A stretch of DNA of 41,864 bases from a virus. Under the pieces are notes generated by a model, which saw nothing but the letters and a program-made list of their open reading frames with translations, ran no database searches and was not told the DNA's origin. The stretch lies in IMG/VR virus record IMGVR_UViG_3300043788_000031, positions 1 through 41,864 of that record. One strand, written 5' to 3'. Shown here piece by piece: positions 31,201 to 40,524 of the stretch; within the stretch, counting starts at the first letter, position 1; the number at the start of each line of letters is the position of its first letter. The position numbers and the translations under genes were made by a program.

Positions 31201-34200
31201 ATTCCAGCCGTGCATCAGGCCGAGCTTGCGCAGCTGATCACGAACGAAGCCAACGATCTGGTGCCACACTGTGGGCTTCGCCTCGATGTCCTGACCCAAC
31301 ACGTGCTCGGATGCGCGGGCCACGACTTCCTCCGCCGCCAGCCGGCGCACTGCAACCGGGGATCCCTTCTGGCCGATGCGCTTGACCTCATCCCGCCACT
31401 GCTCAGGGAACGACACGGCGATGTGATCCATGACATCCCCGTAGCGCCCACCCAGCATGGCGCGTAGACCTTGGTGACCAACGGCTTCGTGGATGGCGGT
31501 AGTGCGAGCCTCTTCTGCGCTCGGGATATTGCTGCCGATCAGGTGGATGCTTCCACCCTCCGGATCCGGAACGAACATGCCAAGTGCGCGGGAAACTCCC
31601 GGCAGGTCCTGGACGTAGTCAGGAAGCGTCGTGTGGTCGTCGTGCAGGTTGATGGGGATGCCAAGGTGCGACTGCACATCCTGCAGCGCGCCGCGCATGT
31701 CCGCCTTGGACATGCCGATCTGCGATCCGCCCTGTCGGAACGGAACGTCTTCCCCGCTGGTGCCGCCAAGCCGCTCGCGGCGTAGAGTCTCTAGGCGTTC
31801 GGCTGCGCTGTGGAGGTTGGGGCTGAGAGCGCTGCGAGCAGCTTCCTCCGCTTCGCTTGCAGCTCCTCGCTCGGCACCGAAGCCTTCCTGGCCGCGAAGT
31901 TGCTCAAGGCCTGTACGGAAGTTGGAATCTCCGAGGACGGCACTGTGCTCGGGCCGACCGAAGAGACTGTGGAAGTCTGCTGTTCCTTTGACGAGTTCAT
32001 TCGAAATCTCTCCGTTCTTCAACAGCTCCGGGATCGAAGCCATCTTACCGAATTCATCAGCATGCTCGGTGGCCGCCTTGGCCCACGACCACACCGTCTC
32101 TTGTACCTCAGCCGGGGACCACTTGTCACCCGTCATCTGCTCCAGGATCTTGGCGGCCTCGCGCACCTTGGCTGAGTATCCCAGGTAACCGGCGCTCTTG
32201 CCAGGGCCGGTCTTGGTCAGGCCGCCGGCAAACACACTCTGGTTGACTTTACCGAAGGCGGCCATCCAGGAATCAAGGGTGACCTCGTTGGTCTTGCCCT
32301 GCAGGTTCTTCATGAAGCTACTGACCTTCGGTCCGCTCAGCGTCAGGTTCTCCGGATCCTCTGTGGTCAATGCGCGCACGCTGTTCGGGATCCACGCGCC
32401 AAGCACCGAGTCGGTCTTCTTGTTGCCAAGCACCGAGTCGCCCATGATCTTGTAGATGGACTGGCGATCCTGGGGGCGTCCGGCCTTGTCCCAGTTCACG
32501 AAGGTTCGCAGTGCGTTGTGGAAGTTCATCTCCACCGAGGTCTGGGGAGACATGGCGGCCAGCAGCGCGGAGAACCGCGGCGCATCCGCTCCGAATACGG
32601 AGTGTATTGCCTCCGCGGCATGCTTGTACCAGCCCTTCTTCGCCTTGCCGGCGAGAGCGGCTCCAGCCAGTTCCTTCTCGAAATCCTTGGGCAGGTTGCG
32701 GAAGAAGTCAACCATGCGTTGCGCACTGTCGCGGCGCAGCTGGTTCTGCTCCTCGGTGGTCAGGTGCTGCTTGACATCGGCCACGTGCTCGGCGGTCCAT
32801 TTGTCAGGCATGCGAGCCGCCACATCAGCACGGAAAGCCTCGGTAGGCTTGAAGAAGCGGGCCTGCCCCTTGAGGATACCTTCAGCTCCCGGTAGATGGT
32901 ATCCGCGGTATCCGGCAGCGGCGATGTCTTTCTCGGCTTGGCTGTGGTCATAGTTTCCATTCTCGTCGGTGTTCTTCCCGATGAAGTCCTCGGGATCCGT
33001 GGACAGGTCGTACATCTCGGAGCGCGGCACCTGGATGTGGTACTGCTGCTTGCCTCGCAACTCCGGCTCGACCTCGCCACCCATGGCGTACGCGCTGATG
33101 GTCTTCAGGCCCTTGTTGTTCGCCATGCGGCGCGCCTCTGCGCCCTTCAGGCCAGTGCCGTACTTGTTCGGGTCCAGCGTGACGCTGGGCTCTGTGGCGT
33201 CGCTGAAGTGCTTGAACTTCAGCACGTCGTCCTCAGATGCCAGGCTCTTGCCCTCGTGGTTCAGGAAGTACTCGGGATTGAACGGGCCCCACTTCTCGGC
33301 AGCCGGACCGTGCAGCTTGCCATTGCCATTCGCGTACTGGACGATGGCGTCCTGCTTGAACTGCTTCGACAGTTTCGCGGCTTCTGCGTCCGTCAGCTTG
33401 CGCGACAACGACGCCACCAGGGTGGGCTCAGTGCCGGACTGATGGATACTCTGCTTCTCGACTTTGACGCCCAGCTTCTCCAGCTGCGCGACCACCTTGG
33501 CCGGATCAACCTTGCTGCCGTCGTTGACGTTCAAGCCGACGTTGAGCATCGGCTTGCGAGTCGCCAGGCGGAATGCGATGCCTACAGGTTCTTCAGACCC
33601 AGCGGCTTCAGTCTCACGGTTTGGTACTTCGGCTTGTCGCTCGCCGTGACCACCGGGTGCGGCTGCAGTCTCGCGAAGTGTTTCGCCAGCACGGTTTGGT
33701 TGCGCTCCAGGTTCCCCGCGAAGTCTCCAGGTAGCCCCGCCTTCGGCACCTTCGGTGGCGCCGGCTCGTGCGTTTCCGTTTTGTTCAGTGCCGCGGCCAC
33801 CGTTGGCCCTAGGTTCGGGAACAGGTTCACCCCTGACGCCGTGGTACGTGGCGTCACTGATGCGTCCGGCGGCGTGTTCAGATTCTGTGGCATCGTTGAG
33901 TTTGCTCCGGATGTCATTGTAGTTCAAAACCGGAAGCTGCTCGACCGGGATCACCCGGGCACCGCCCTTTCCGTTGCTGTTGTCGACCACGGTGATCTTG
34001 ACCTGGTCGTCCCCGGCATAGCGGGTGGCCAGCGCATGGATCACGCGGTTGCTGTTGGTGTGGGTCGCGGCATGCACGTCCATGGGTACCGTGCGGCCGG
34101 TGCCGAACTTCTTCTCCTGCTTGGAGGCGCGCTTGAGCACGCCATCGGTCCACGCCTGCACTGGCTCGCGGTACGTGTGGAGGATGTGAGCCTGGTTGCC

Positions 34201-37200
34201 GCTCTTCTTGACTGCCTCGATGCGGCGCACCGCGGAGTCCAGGCTGGCCAAGTTCGAATCGTAGAACGCGCGGGCGCGGCTGATCTTGGGGTCCATCTTC
34301 ATGGCGGCCTCCAAGCCTGAGGTCTTTCCAGACCCAGTGCCGCCTGAGGTGAAGATCACGCCAGGCACTTCGTTCTTCTTGAGCGGCCGTTGCAGTTGGC
34401 GGGCGAACATTTCCTTGGCCAGCTCGGACGCCGGTTCCTGCACGGCGCTGGAGCGCGTGCGGTCCCTCAGGTAATCAGGGCTCAGCTCACGCGCGATGTC
34501 GGCGCTGACGAATTTGCCACCCATGGTCTCGGGCAGCTTGCCGTAGTCGCTGATGGCCTTCTCTGGGTCGCGCTCAATCTGCTTGGCGAAGCGGCTCTGG
34601 ATCTGCGCGTCGTGACCCGTCAGGGAAGCGTCCAGGGGGATTTTCTTCAGAGCCCCACCCAGGTCCCGCCCCAGCTGGTTGAAGCCGCCAACGGGCTCGT
34701 ATTGCGCCTGGAGGGCAGTCTGGTCGGCCTGCTGTCCGCGCGCTTTGGCCAGGTCGGCTTCTTTGGCGGCCTGTCGGCCAGCTTCCGCCTTGTCGAAGGC
34801 GGCCTGCTTGGCGGCCTCGGCCTTCTCCCCGCTGCTCTTGTAGGCCGCCTCGATGTCCGCCAGCTTGCGGGCGTTCTCGGCAGCGCTTTCGGTGGTCAGG
34901 GTCTTGCCGTGATCCAGCTCCAGGTGCGGCTGTACGGCGCGTTCCAGGGCGGTTTGGCGCGTGTTCTGGAATGCGCCAAGCTCGCGGCGGCCGGCGGGCA
35001 GAAGACTGAAGCCACCCTCGCTGTCGGACGGCTTGATCAGGCCGGCGCGATCCAGCGATACCATGTCCTTGGGGTCGACCTTCTTGCCCATGCCAAGCCG
35101 TTCGAGGTTGCCGTAGTCGGTACCGGTCAGGCGCAACGTCGGATCTTCCTCGGGCGAGAGCGGTCCCTCGCCAAGCTGCCCAGGTAGGGGCTCCTTACCT
35201 GACTTAGTTTCTGCTGCTGCAGCTGGTTTAGTTTCTGCTGCAGCGACAGGCTCGGGCGCCGGTGTTCCCTTCTCAACCAGAGACGTACGCAAACGACGGC
35301 CCTCTGGCAGCAGGATGGGCAGGCCGGCCGGCGTGACTTTGGCCAAGCCGTTGGCGACCAGGTCGTGCATCACCGGGCCTTCGATGGGCTCGGCGTTGGC
35401 GATCTTGTTGAGAGCCTCCAAGCGCGATGCTTCAGCTCCGCTCAGCGGTGCCGTGGCTCCAGCGCCGGCTGACGGCGGTTCCTTGGCGGCGGCGCCGGCC
35501 GCGCCACCGGCTTGGTCAGATCCTGTTGGCGCTTTACCGACTTCCAGAGATTCGGCTGAAGCTCCCGGTAGTGTCCCGCTCTGGTTATGGTCATAGGTGG
35601 TCTCCGGCATTTCGACACCGTGTGCCTGCGCTTCGGCCAGCGCAGCAGCCACGGTCTTCTGCTGGGCGGGCGGCAGCTTGCCCTGTGCAAGCAGCTCCTG
35701 ATTCAGTGCGATGCTCGTCTGCTGGTACTCGTCCTTGGCATCCAGGATGTCCTGGTGCTTGATGGGTACGGCAGGGTCTGCGGCCGCGCGCTGCGCAGCC
35801 TGGAAGTTCTTCCGAGCGGTGACGAAGTTCTTCAGCTTCTGGCTGACCAGGTCGTCCTTCACATCTTGCGGGCCACGCTCAGCGCCCTTGCCGGCAACGG
35901 CGCCGATTGAGGCACCAAGTACGCCGCCGGTCAGCGCGTTGCGCACCGTGGAATCCAGCACGCCTTCCCACACGCTCTGGCCGGTGATCGGCGACATCGC
36001 CATGTTCTGGCCCAGTTGGGTACCGGCTCCGATGGCGCCACCCTGTGCCGCGCCAGCCGCACCGGCGCGCAGCGCAGCGCCAGCTCGCGTGGCGGCAGCC
36101 GGGATCTTCGAGACCCACTTCGCCATGAACCGGTTCAGCGGCTCACCGCCCAGTCCAGCCGTGACGGCCGTGGTGATGCCGGCCATGATGCCGCCGTCGG
36201 TGGCGATCTGCTCGCGGGCGGCGTTCTCGCTCAGGCCGTGCTCGCGCAGCTCGCGGTACGGCGCGTAGTTCATCAGCGTCTCTTCGCTCAGGTTATTCAC
36301 GGCATCGTGAGTCTCATCCGCGGCCTCGCCACCGAACACCAGCCCGTTGGCGGCGATGTTGGTTACGACGGCAGCCTGGTGAGCGGCGCGCAGCGCGGCA
36401 TCCGAGGCGGCCTTCTGAGCCACGCTCACCGGCGCCTTCTCAGCGGCAGCCTTGGCCAGCACCTGGGTGAACTTGGAGGCGTAGCTCGCCTTGGCTGCCA
36501 GCGCGCTCGCGCCATCGGTGGCGATCATGGGCGCCATGGAGGTGACGCCGTCCATCCACCAGTACGGATCCTTGACGCCCTCGCCCAGCTTCCACTTGCC
36601 GTTGGCCGAGGTGTCGATCATGTGCTTCTCGATGCCGGCGCGCGCGGCTGGGCTCATGGCGCCCACGAAGGCGGCCTCGCCCTGCTTGAACTTGTCGGAC
36701 AGCGCGCTGGATGCAGAGATGACCGGATTCAGGGGATTCAGGTCTTCTGCAGTCATACCTTCGCGACGCTGTTCAGGCGTCAACGCGGCTTGAGCGGCTG
36801 CGGTCATGCCGGTCTTGTTGCCCAGGTAATTCCAGGTAAGCTCCGGCAGCCGCGTGATGGCTGATCCCATCGCGGCAAGGTTCTTGGTCAGACTCAGCGC
36901 CGCGTCATCAAGCGGACCCTGGCTCTGCTTCGGTCCGCCACCGAAGTCAGAGAACGCATCGATCAGCTTGCCTGGCTTGGTACTCAGGAAGTAGTCGCGC
37001 ACGCCAGCGATGCCACCCTTGTGCCAGGCATCCACCATACCGGCGCGCGTATTGGATACATCGCTTGGGGGAGCCTGCGGTTCGGCGCGAGTCGTGCCAG
37101 GCGGCGGTGCGTTCTGCGCTGGCGTCGTAACGGCCCCAGGCTCGGTGGTGATGGAATTGTCGGCGTTGCGGTGAACGGAAGGCAGGTACCCGAAGGTGTC

Positions 37201-37371
37201 CTGGAACTGCTGAGCTGTCTGCGGGTTTTTCTGCAGGTACTGCAGCGCCTCAGGCGGGGCCTGCGGTGGCGTGAAGTCCTCAGGCAGCGTGCCGAATGTG
37301 CTCTTGAACTGAGACCATGTGTCGGGGTTTGCCTTCAGGTACTGAACTGCTTCGTCCGGAGGTGCGTCCAC
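28207..37371 (-). CDS. Giant polyvalent virion protein (3054 aa)
   Basis: Starts at GTG. Domains in order: two 30-residue N-terminal repeats (PDEAVQYLKANP; PEALQYLQKNP); a Gly/Ala hydrophobic segment around 425-492 that may enter membranes; a P-loop kinase/zeta-toxin-like domain with GGTGSGKT (1010-1017, K1016); an ADP-ribosyltransferase-like region with YGTGLKG (1404-1410); a domain with KGWYKHAAEAIHSVFG (about 1575-1760); a zincin-like HEAVGH (H1961-H1966); and a C-terminal large-polyvalent-associated (LPD38-like) region near 2450-2760 with MNRLAIYDNAL. Such proteins of phages are packaged and ejected into the host. It lies between structural genes and the lysis cassette. The domain assignments other than the P-loop are by motif resemblance. 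Confidence 0.8.
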   Translation of the reverse strand: MDAPPDEAVQYLKANPDTWSQFKSTFGTLPEDFTPPQAPPEALQYLQKNPQTAQQFQDTFGYLPSVHRNADNSITTEPGAVTTPAQNAPPPGTTRAEPQAPPSDVSNTRAGMVDAWHKGGIAGVRDYFLSTKPGKLIDAFSDFGGGPKQSQGPLDDAALSLTKNLAAMGSAITRLPELTWNYLGNKTGMTAAAQAALTPEQRREGMTAEDLNPLNPVISASSALSDKFKQGEAAFVGAMSPAARAGIEKHMIDTSANGKWKLGEGVKDPYWWMDGVTSMAPMIATDGASALAAKASYASKFTQVLAKAAAEKAPVSVAQKAASDAALRAAHQAAVVTNIAANGLVFGGEAADETHDAVNNLSEETLMNYAPYRELREHGLSENAAREQIATDGGIMAGITTAVTAGLGGEPLNRFMAKWVSKIPAAATRAGAALRAGAAGAAQGGAIGAGTQLGQNMAMSPITGQSVWEGVLDSTVRNALTGGVLGASIGAVAGKGAERGPQDVKDDLVSQKLKNFVTARKNFQAAQRAAADPAVPIKHQDILDAKDEYQQTSIALNQELLAQGKLPPAQQKTVAAALAEAQAHGVEMPETTYDHNQSGTLPGASAESLEVGKAPTGSDQAGGAAGAAAKEPPSAGAGATAPLSGAEASRLEALNKIANAEPIEGPVMHDLVANGLAKVTPAGLPILLPEGRRLRTSLVEKGTPAPEPVAAAETKPAAAAETKSGKEPLPGQLGEGPLSPEEDPTLRLTGTDYGNLERLGMGKKVDPKDMVSLDRAGLIKPSDSEGGFSLLPAGRRELGAFQNTRQTALERAVQPHLELDHGKTLTTESAAENARKLADIEAAYKSSGEKAEAAKQAAFDKAEAGRQAAKEADLAKARGQQADQTALQAQYEPVGGFNQLGRDLGGALKKIPLDASLTGHDAQIQSRFAKQIERDPEKAISDYGKLPETMGGKFVSADIARELSPDYLRDRTRSSAVQEPASELAKEMFARQLQRPLKKNEVPGVIFTSGGTGSGKTSGLEAAMKMDPKISRARAFYDSNLASLDSAVRRIEAVKKSGNQAHILHTYREPVQAWTDGVLKRASKQEKKFGTGRTVPMDVHAATHTNSNRVIHALATRYAGDDQVKITVVDNSNGKGGARVIPVEQLPVLNYNDIRSKLNDATESEHAAGRISDATYHGVRGEPVPEPRANGGRGTEQNGNARAGATEGAEGGATWRLRGEPGAQPNRAGETLRETAAAPGGHGERQAEVPNRETEAAGSEEPVGIAFRLATRKPMLNVGLNVNDGSKVDPAKVVAQLEKLGVKVEKQSIHQSGTEPTLVASLSRKLTDAEAAKLSKQFKQDAIVQYANGNGKLHGPAAEKWGPFNPEYFLNHEGKSLASEDDVLKFKHFSDATEPSVTLDPNKYGTGLKGAEARRMANNKGLKTISAYAMGGEVEPELRGKQQYHIQVPRSEMYDLSTDPEDFIGKNTDENGNYDHSQAEKDIAAAGYRGYHLPGAEGILKGQARFFKPTEAFRADVAARMPDKWTAEHVADVKQHLTTEEQNQLRRDSAQRMVDFFRNLPKDFEKELAGAALAGKAKKGWYKHAAEAIHSVFGADAPRFSALLAAMSPQTSVEMNFHNALRTFVNWDKAGRPQDRQSIYKIMGDSVLGNKKTDSVLGAWIPNSVRALTTEDPENLTLSGPKVSSFMKNLQGKTNEVTLDSWMAAFGKVNQSVFAGGLTKTGPGKSAGYLGYSAKVREAAKILEQMTGDKWSPAEVQETVWSWAKAATEHADEFGKMASIPELLKNGEISNELVKGTADFHSLFGRPEHSAVLGDSNFRTGLEQLRGQEGFGAERGAASEAEEAARSALSPNLHSAAERLETLRRERLGGTSGEDVPFRQGGSQIGMSKADMRGALQDVQSHLGIPINLHDDHTTLPDYVQDLPGVSRALGMFVPDPEGGSIHLIGSNIPSAEEARTTAIHEAVGHQGLRAMLGGRYGDVMDHIAVSFPEQWRDEVKRIGQKGSPVAVRRLAAEEVVARASEHVLGQDIEAKPTVWHQIVGFVRDQLRKLGLMHGWNETDLNNLIYASRDYVRSQWVGKMYARDKLAEAAGQEGFNPGGENTPMMKLKGVPTGGNKDLESFVKKIGMTEKPLKQRWEDATRDIIARTETAIFDHFHGIDRAETMAGISSADRGYKSASLSTNAGGLMRAILEDGHPIWKDRNGNEVTGRQSAPGDVHDVNVDPHEGGGHGLLDILKPLGKDLNQWAAWMVARRAERLLGEGRENLFSPAEIAAAKSMGSPRFEAVAKEYAAFKGKILDWAQQAGIIDPESRAMWDHGDYIPFYRVMENGNLNPSAGNRGLGYVKNQITRLRGGENNIGDPIQNIMTNFSNLIESGLRAHAARATVDNLAGSGFVTEIKGMSDQVTPLDRAGFKAAHPQVAKDLQAIGVDIDHMPDKAFRGMQKLLLAKAPPDEGAISVWRDGQKEYWHVHDPVLFRSLQAISPTTWGPWMKLFSLPKRALTLTSTMTPEFAASVGWKHMWQAFVQGRTADAAAPFTLGVDNVKGAIKFLTHDPSVIHARAQGGLFEGLGYDPVGAAKETRMTLQRAAGANVINTPRKAWLAYRSVIGVSENMNRLAIYDNALSSGMSPLEAAYEAKSTMDYHKRGNAQLARFIFDTVPFMGAHVSALHTLFKNATSSPQAAMRVAMRGALLSMASIAYVALNHNDPSYQALTDKDKASYWHFWLPTMGHFKVPKPFETGTIFATIPEAMMDAAVTNSDEPDKNWAALNLVGHSFLQEDSLSPRVAAVWPELELAMNKNTFTGAPILTDADQKVLPEEQDSPYVHSTYRWLANEMPDIAPSALRSPKQLQHLGQGYFGGVQDYVLAVTDAAARRANGESAPATVHGSLPLFQRFYNEGPMSQTKYSNTMYDIAGQAADVMGSIKKLSATNTPKAAERIDELLNNNEDLVAADQPFNDAVKKVDDLRRQMREVQSSDLSPDEKRAALDDMQTAINETAQSVWDIRPGGKLSPTVAEKLQGQTKDQQADTLAGAGMPHTAALLKSLPSTPPQGIMGK

Positions 37372-37373
37372 TG

Positions 37374-38762
37374 TTAATCCCTTTCGTTCTCGTTTTCGCT
37401 GTCGTCCTCGCCGGTGACCACCTCATTCTCGGCGTCCTCCTGTGTGGACCTCGCGGGCGCCGCGGCCGGCTTGGCACCAGCTGAACCAGTCTTCACATAC
37501 TTGGCGTACGGATTGTTGGCAGCATTGCCGCCAGTGGGCTGGCCGCCTTGGGGTCCAGACGCAGCCGCGCGAGACCGGATGCTAGCAGCGTACTGATCGA
37601 GGTGCGCATTTTTCTGGTCCTCCGTGGCCTTTGACCACGGCACCAGGTTACCACCGCCCACATCGATCTTAGCGGTGTAACCGTTCTTGTTCATATCGGC
37701 CTCGTGCTTCGAGACGGCCGACTCGACATCTTTCTCGCTGAAGGCCGTCTTGTTGGCGCCAGCCGCGGTCTTCTGCTGCACCTTGATCTGGCGCTGGCCA
37801 CCGTTGCCGTCGTCGACCATCACGGGTTTGCCGTCCCGCGGGCCGCCCTTCCAGAACACGTTACCGTTCTCGTCGGTGATGGTGTTGTTGGCGGTCGGCT
37901 TGTTGGCCTCGATGCCGGCAGCCGCCGTGCGGCTATTGGCCAGGATCTGCGCGGCCCCTGTGCGCGCGCCAGCGCTCGTAGCAGCCGCGGCCAGGCGGGA
38001 CTTCTCGTTTTCCTCGGCGATCCTGATCTGAGTGTCGCGCTGTATGATACCCAGTCGCTCTTCCTGCTTCAGCTTCGCCAGGTCCAGCTCGCGCTGGTAC
38101 TGGGTGTTCTGCTGGTTGAAGGCCATCTGACCTGCCTGAAGCTGACGTTCACGCCGGCTCTCAACCGCCCCAAGAATGCCGGTCGCCGCGGAGGCGAACG
38201 GGTTGGAGTAGTAGTCGCCGCGAGCGCCAGCCTGCGCCATGCGCAAACCAGCCTCCATCACGAAGCCAGCCATATCCTTCTTGGCGTAGTCCGCCGTTGG
38301 CGCATTGATCACTCCGTCATCCTGCATCTTCTTAAAGGTCGTCTCGATGTCGGTGTCGTGCTTGGCCAGCTGATCTTCCATGTGATCGGTGATCTGCTGC
38401 TTCTGATCATCCGGCAGGCCGTTCCACACGTTATGGAAGTTGTGCGGGTTGTTGCTGTTCACATCTGCCGGCGGCGGCAGTCCGGCTGACGGCAGCGCCG
38501 GTTTCGCCCCGGCAGGCGGGGTCAGAGCGCCAGGGGGCTGCGGGGCGGGAGCCGAGATGCCTGGCACGCCGGGTGGCTGCAGACCGCCTGGCGTCGGGGC
38601 GCCGGCTTGCGCGGCCGCCGCGAACGCGCCCTGCTGAGCGGGCGCAATGACCCCGGCACCGGGCTGCGCGGTTGCTCCGCCAGCCAAGCTCTTCGTGTAG
38701 CTGTCAAGGTTCGCCAGCGCGTCGCCGTACTGTGCCACCCAACTTTGTGTATCGCCTGCCAT
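37374..38762 (-). CDS. Virion-associated protein, 462 aa
   Basis: Low-complexity Pro/Gly/Ala N-terminus (residues 30-100), a helical central part (MAFNQQNTQYQRELDLAKLK; DTQIRIAEENEKSRLAAAAT) and an acidic tail. It starts eight bases after the paralogue gene and ends two bases before the giant gene. The helical, Gln- and Ala-rich style matches ejected internal virion proteins of podoviruses. Family not recognised. Confidence 0.65.
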   Translation of the reverse strand: MAGDTQSWVAQYGDALANLDSYTKSLAGGATAQPGAGVIAPAQQGAFAAAAQAGAPTPGGLQPPGVPGISAPAPQPPGALTPPAGAKPALPSAGLPPPADVNSNNPHNFHNVWNGLPDDQKQQITDHMEDQLAKHDTDIETTFKKMQDDGVINAPTADYAKKDMAGFVMEAGLRMAQAGARGDYYSNPFASAATGILGAVESRRERQLQAGQMAFNQQNTQYQRELDLAKLKQEERLGIIQRDTQIRIAEENEKSRLAAAATSAGARTGAAQILANSRTAAAGIEANKPTANNTITDENGNVFWKGGPRDGKPVMVDDGNGGQRQIKVQQKTAAGANKTAFSEKDVESAVSKHEADMNKNGYTAKIDVGGGNLVPWSKATEDQKNAHLDQYAASIRSRAAASGPQGGQPTGGNAANNPYAKYVKTGSAGAKPAAAPARSTQEDAENEVVTGEDDSENENERD

Positions 38763-38770
38763 GTTAGTTC

Positions 38771-39724
38771 CTAATCTGTGCTCAACGCGGTCAGTGCGCC
38801 GCTATCATCTTCAAGGCCTTCGTCCACGTCGGACAGGTCATTGCTATATGGCGTCACTGTGTTGAGCTGGTTGGAGCCAGGCCCGAACGCGCTTTGCGTG
38901 TACCCGTTGGCGTAGTTGGAAACATCCCCGCCAGCGGTACCGAGCGCGCCCGCGAGCGCTGCGCCAGAGCCAATCATACTACCAAGGTTGGTCTGAGATT
39001 GAATGCCTTCCCCGGTGCCGGTCTGCTCGACATCGTTGCGGCTCGCGCCAAGGGCGGTGAGCAGCGGCTGCATATGGTTAGCCTGCCAATCTCGCTGCGC
39101 AAGGAACTGCTGATAATTGTAGTTCAACTGGTTCTGTTCGGTCGCGCGCTGAGCCTGTCCGGTAGCATTCAGCGCCGTATAGTCCTGCGCGCCTTCATTG
39201 GCGGCCTGTCCGCGCTCAGCCTCAAAGGCCTGCGTGCCGGCGTTCACGGCGTTACCGTACTCGGCTGATGCCATGTCAGATAGCGCGTTCTGCTTCTGGT
39301 AGCCCAGCATCCCCTGGTTGATGTAAGCGCGGTTCGAGCCCAGGTTGTTGGTGGCGGCCTCACCGGAAGTCAGGGCGACCTGCGCGGGGTTGTACTGCTG
39401 CTGGATGCGCTGGCCCAACGTGTTGACCACGCCGCTGGTGTTCGGGTTGACGAAGGCGCCGACGTTCGTCGGGTTGAACGCTTCTGTCGCTGTCGTGCTG
39501 AGGCCACCGGGTGCCGCGTAGGCAGCCTGCTGCTGGGCGGCCAGCGCCGCCGACTGGTCCTGGTTGCCAGTGGTGGGCGCAATCGCCTGACCGGTGTATG
39601 GCGAATACGTGCTGGTCGCAATGGCCTGCCCCTGCTGGACGGCCTGTTGACTGGCGTTCTGCAGGTACGCAGGAACGACGTTATTCTGCGTGCTGGTCCC
39701 TGATTGATTCTGTGAGGACTGCAT
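38771..39724 (-). CDS. Tandem paralogue B, 317-aa virion or ejection protein
   Basis: Begins MQSSQNQSGTSTQNNVVPAY and is Gln/Asn/Ala-rich with long helices. It shares its N-terminus (MQSSQNQ ... NASQQAV) and the central motif around QFLAQRDWQANHMQPLLTAL with the adjacent 266-aa gene. It differs by a longer C-terminus rich in Gly and Asp. Gene order and composition suggest an internal or ejection protein. The start overlaps the previous stop by one base (TAATG). Confidence 0.7.
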   Translation of the reverse strand: MQSSQNQSGTSTQNNVVPAYLQNASQQAVQQGQAIATSTYSPYTGQAIAPTTGNQDQSAALAAQQQAAYAAPGGLSTTATEAFNPTNVGAFVNPNTSGVVNTLGQRIQQQYNPAQVALTSGEAATNNLGSNRAYINQGMLGYQKQNALSDMASAEYGNAVNAGTQAFEAERGQAANEGAQDYTALNATGQAQRATEQNQLNYNYQQFLAQRDWQANHMQPLLTALGASRNDVEQTGTGEGIQSQTNLGSMIGSGAALAGALGTAGGDVSNYANGYTQSAFGPGSNQLNTVTPYSNDLSDVDEGLEDDSGALTALSTD

Positions 39725-40524
39725 TAGTAGCTCGCGATGGCGCTAATCGCCGTGCTCGCAAGGCCGGTGATGGCCCCGGTGTTGTTCTGGTTCTGGACCT
39801 GCGCACCCACCCCGGTGGACGACGTATCAACCTGGGCGCCCTTGATGGCGTTCAGCAGGTACTGCATATTGTTGGTTGACCAGTTCTGGTTCTCCAGGTA
39901 CTGACCGTAATTGAACGTGTCCTGCGCCTGGTTTATGTTCTGCGCGTTGGCGCCGCTGGTGGACAGCTCGTTACCGATCTGATTGGTGATGCCGGCAGCC
40001 TGGGCTTGGTTTGAGATGAGCGCGTTCTCGCCGTAGTTGAATGCCCCGGCGGCGCCCTGACTCTCGATGTTGCCAAGCGCCGTCATCTGGCCGGTGTCCA
40101 GCGCCGTGTTGTTTTTTGCGTTGCCGCTCTGGTCGTAGGCGTTCTGGGCAGCCACGCTCTGCGAGTTGCCATTCAGCGCGGTCTTGCTGGCATCGTACTG
40201 GCTGTTGAGAGCCGAAACTTGCGGCGCGATTACACCCTGAACATAGGGCTGCGCCATGGTGGCGATGTTGCCCGGCGTGAAGGCCATGTTGGCCTGAGCG
40301 GACAGGCCGGAGAGGTTCGCGTTGTTGGCCTGCGTAGAGGCCGAGTTGTAGGCGGTCTGTTCGTTGGCGCTGAGCGGGGCTACCGTGGTGCCGCTGTATC
40401 CCTCGTACCCGCGAGAACCTACTTGGCTGCCGATATCGACAGCCTGTTGGCTTGCGTTAGTTAGCCAGCTCGGCAGGGTCGTCGTCTGACCCGTGTTCGT
40501 CGTTTGATTCTGACTGCTCTGCAT
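39724..40524 (-). CDS. Tandem paralogue A, 266-aa virion or ejection protein
   Basis: Begins MQSSQNQTTNTGQTTTLPSW and is Gln/Asn-rich; the central segment YLENQNWSTNNMQYLLNAIK aligns with the next gene. It is likely an ejected internal virion protein. Its start lies inside the end of the GNAT gene (68-base overlap), and its stop is coupled to the start of paralogue B. Confidence 0.7.
   Translation of the reverse strand: MQSSQNQTTNTGQTTTLPSWLTNASQQAVDIGSQVGSRGYEGYSGTTVAPLSANEQTAYNSASTQANNANLSGLSAQANMAFTPGNIATMAQPYVQGVIAPQVSALNSQYDASKTALNGNSQSVAAQNAYDQSGNAKNNTALDTGQMTALGNIESQGAAGAFNYGENALISNQAQAAGITNQIGNELSTSGANAQNINQAQDTFNYGQYLENQNWSTNNMQYLLNAIKGAQVDTSSTGVGAQVQNQNNTGAITGLASTAISAIASY

Noticed and set aside
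28267-37020. Long opposite-strand reading frames (for example 28267-29289, 30076-31116 and 32896-34320) within the giant gene
   Set aside because: They lack ribosome sites and recognisable domains and mirror the high third-position GC of the coding strand.
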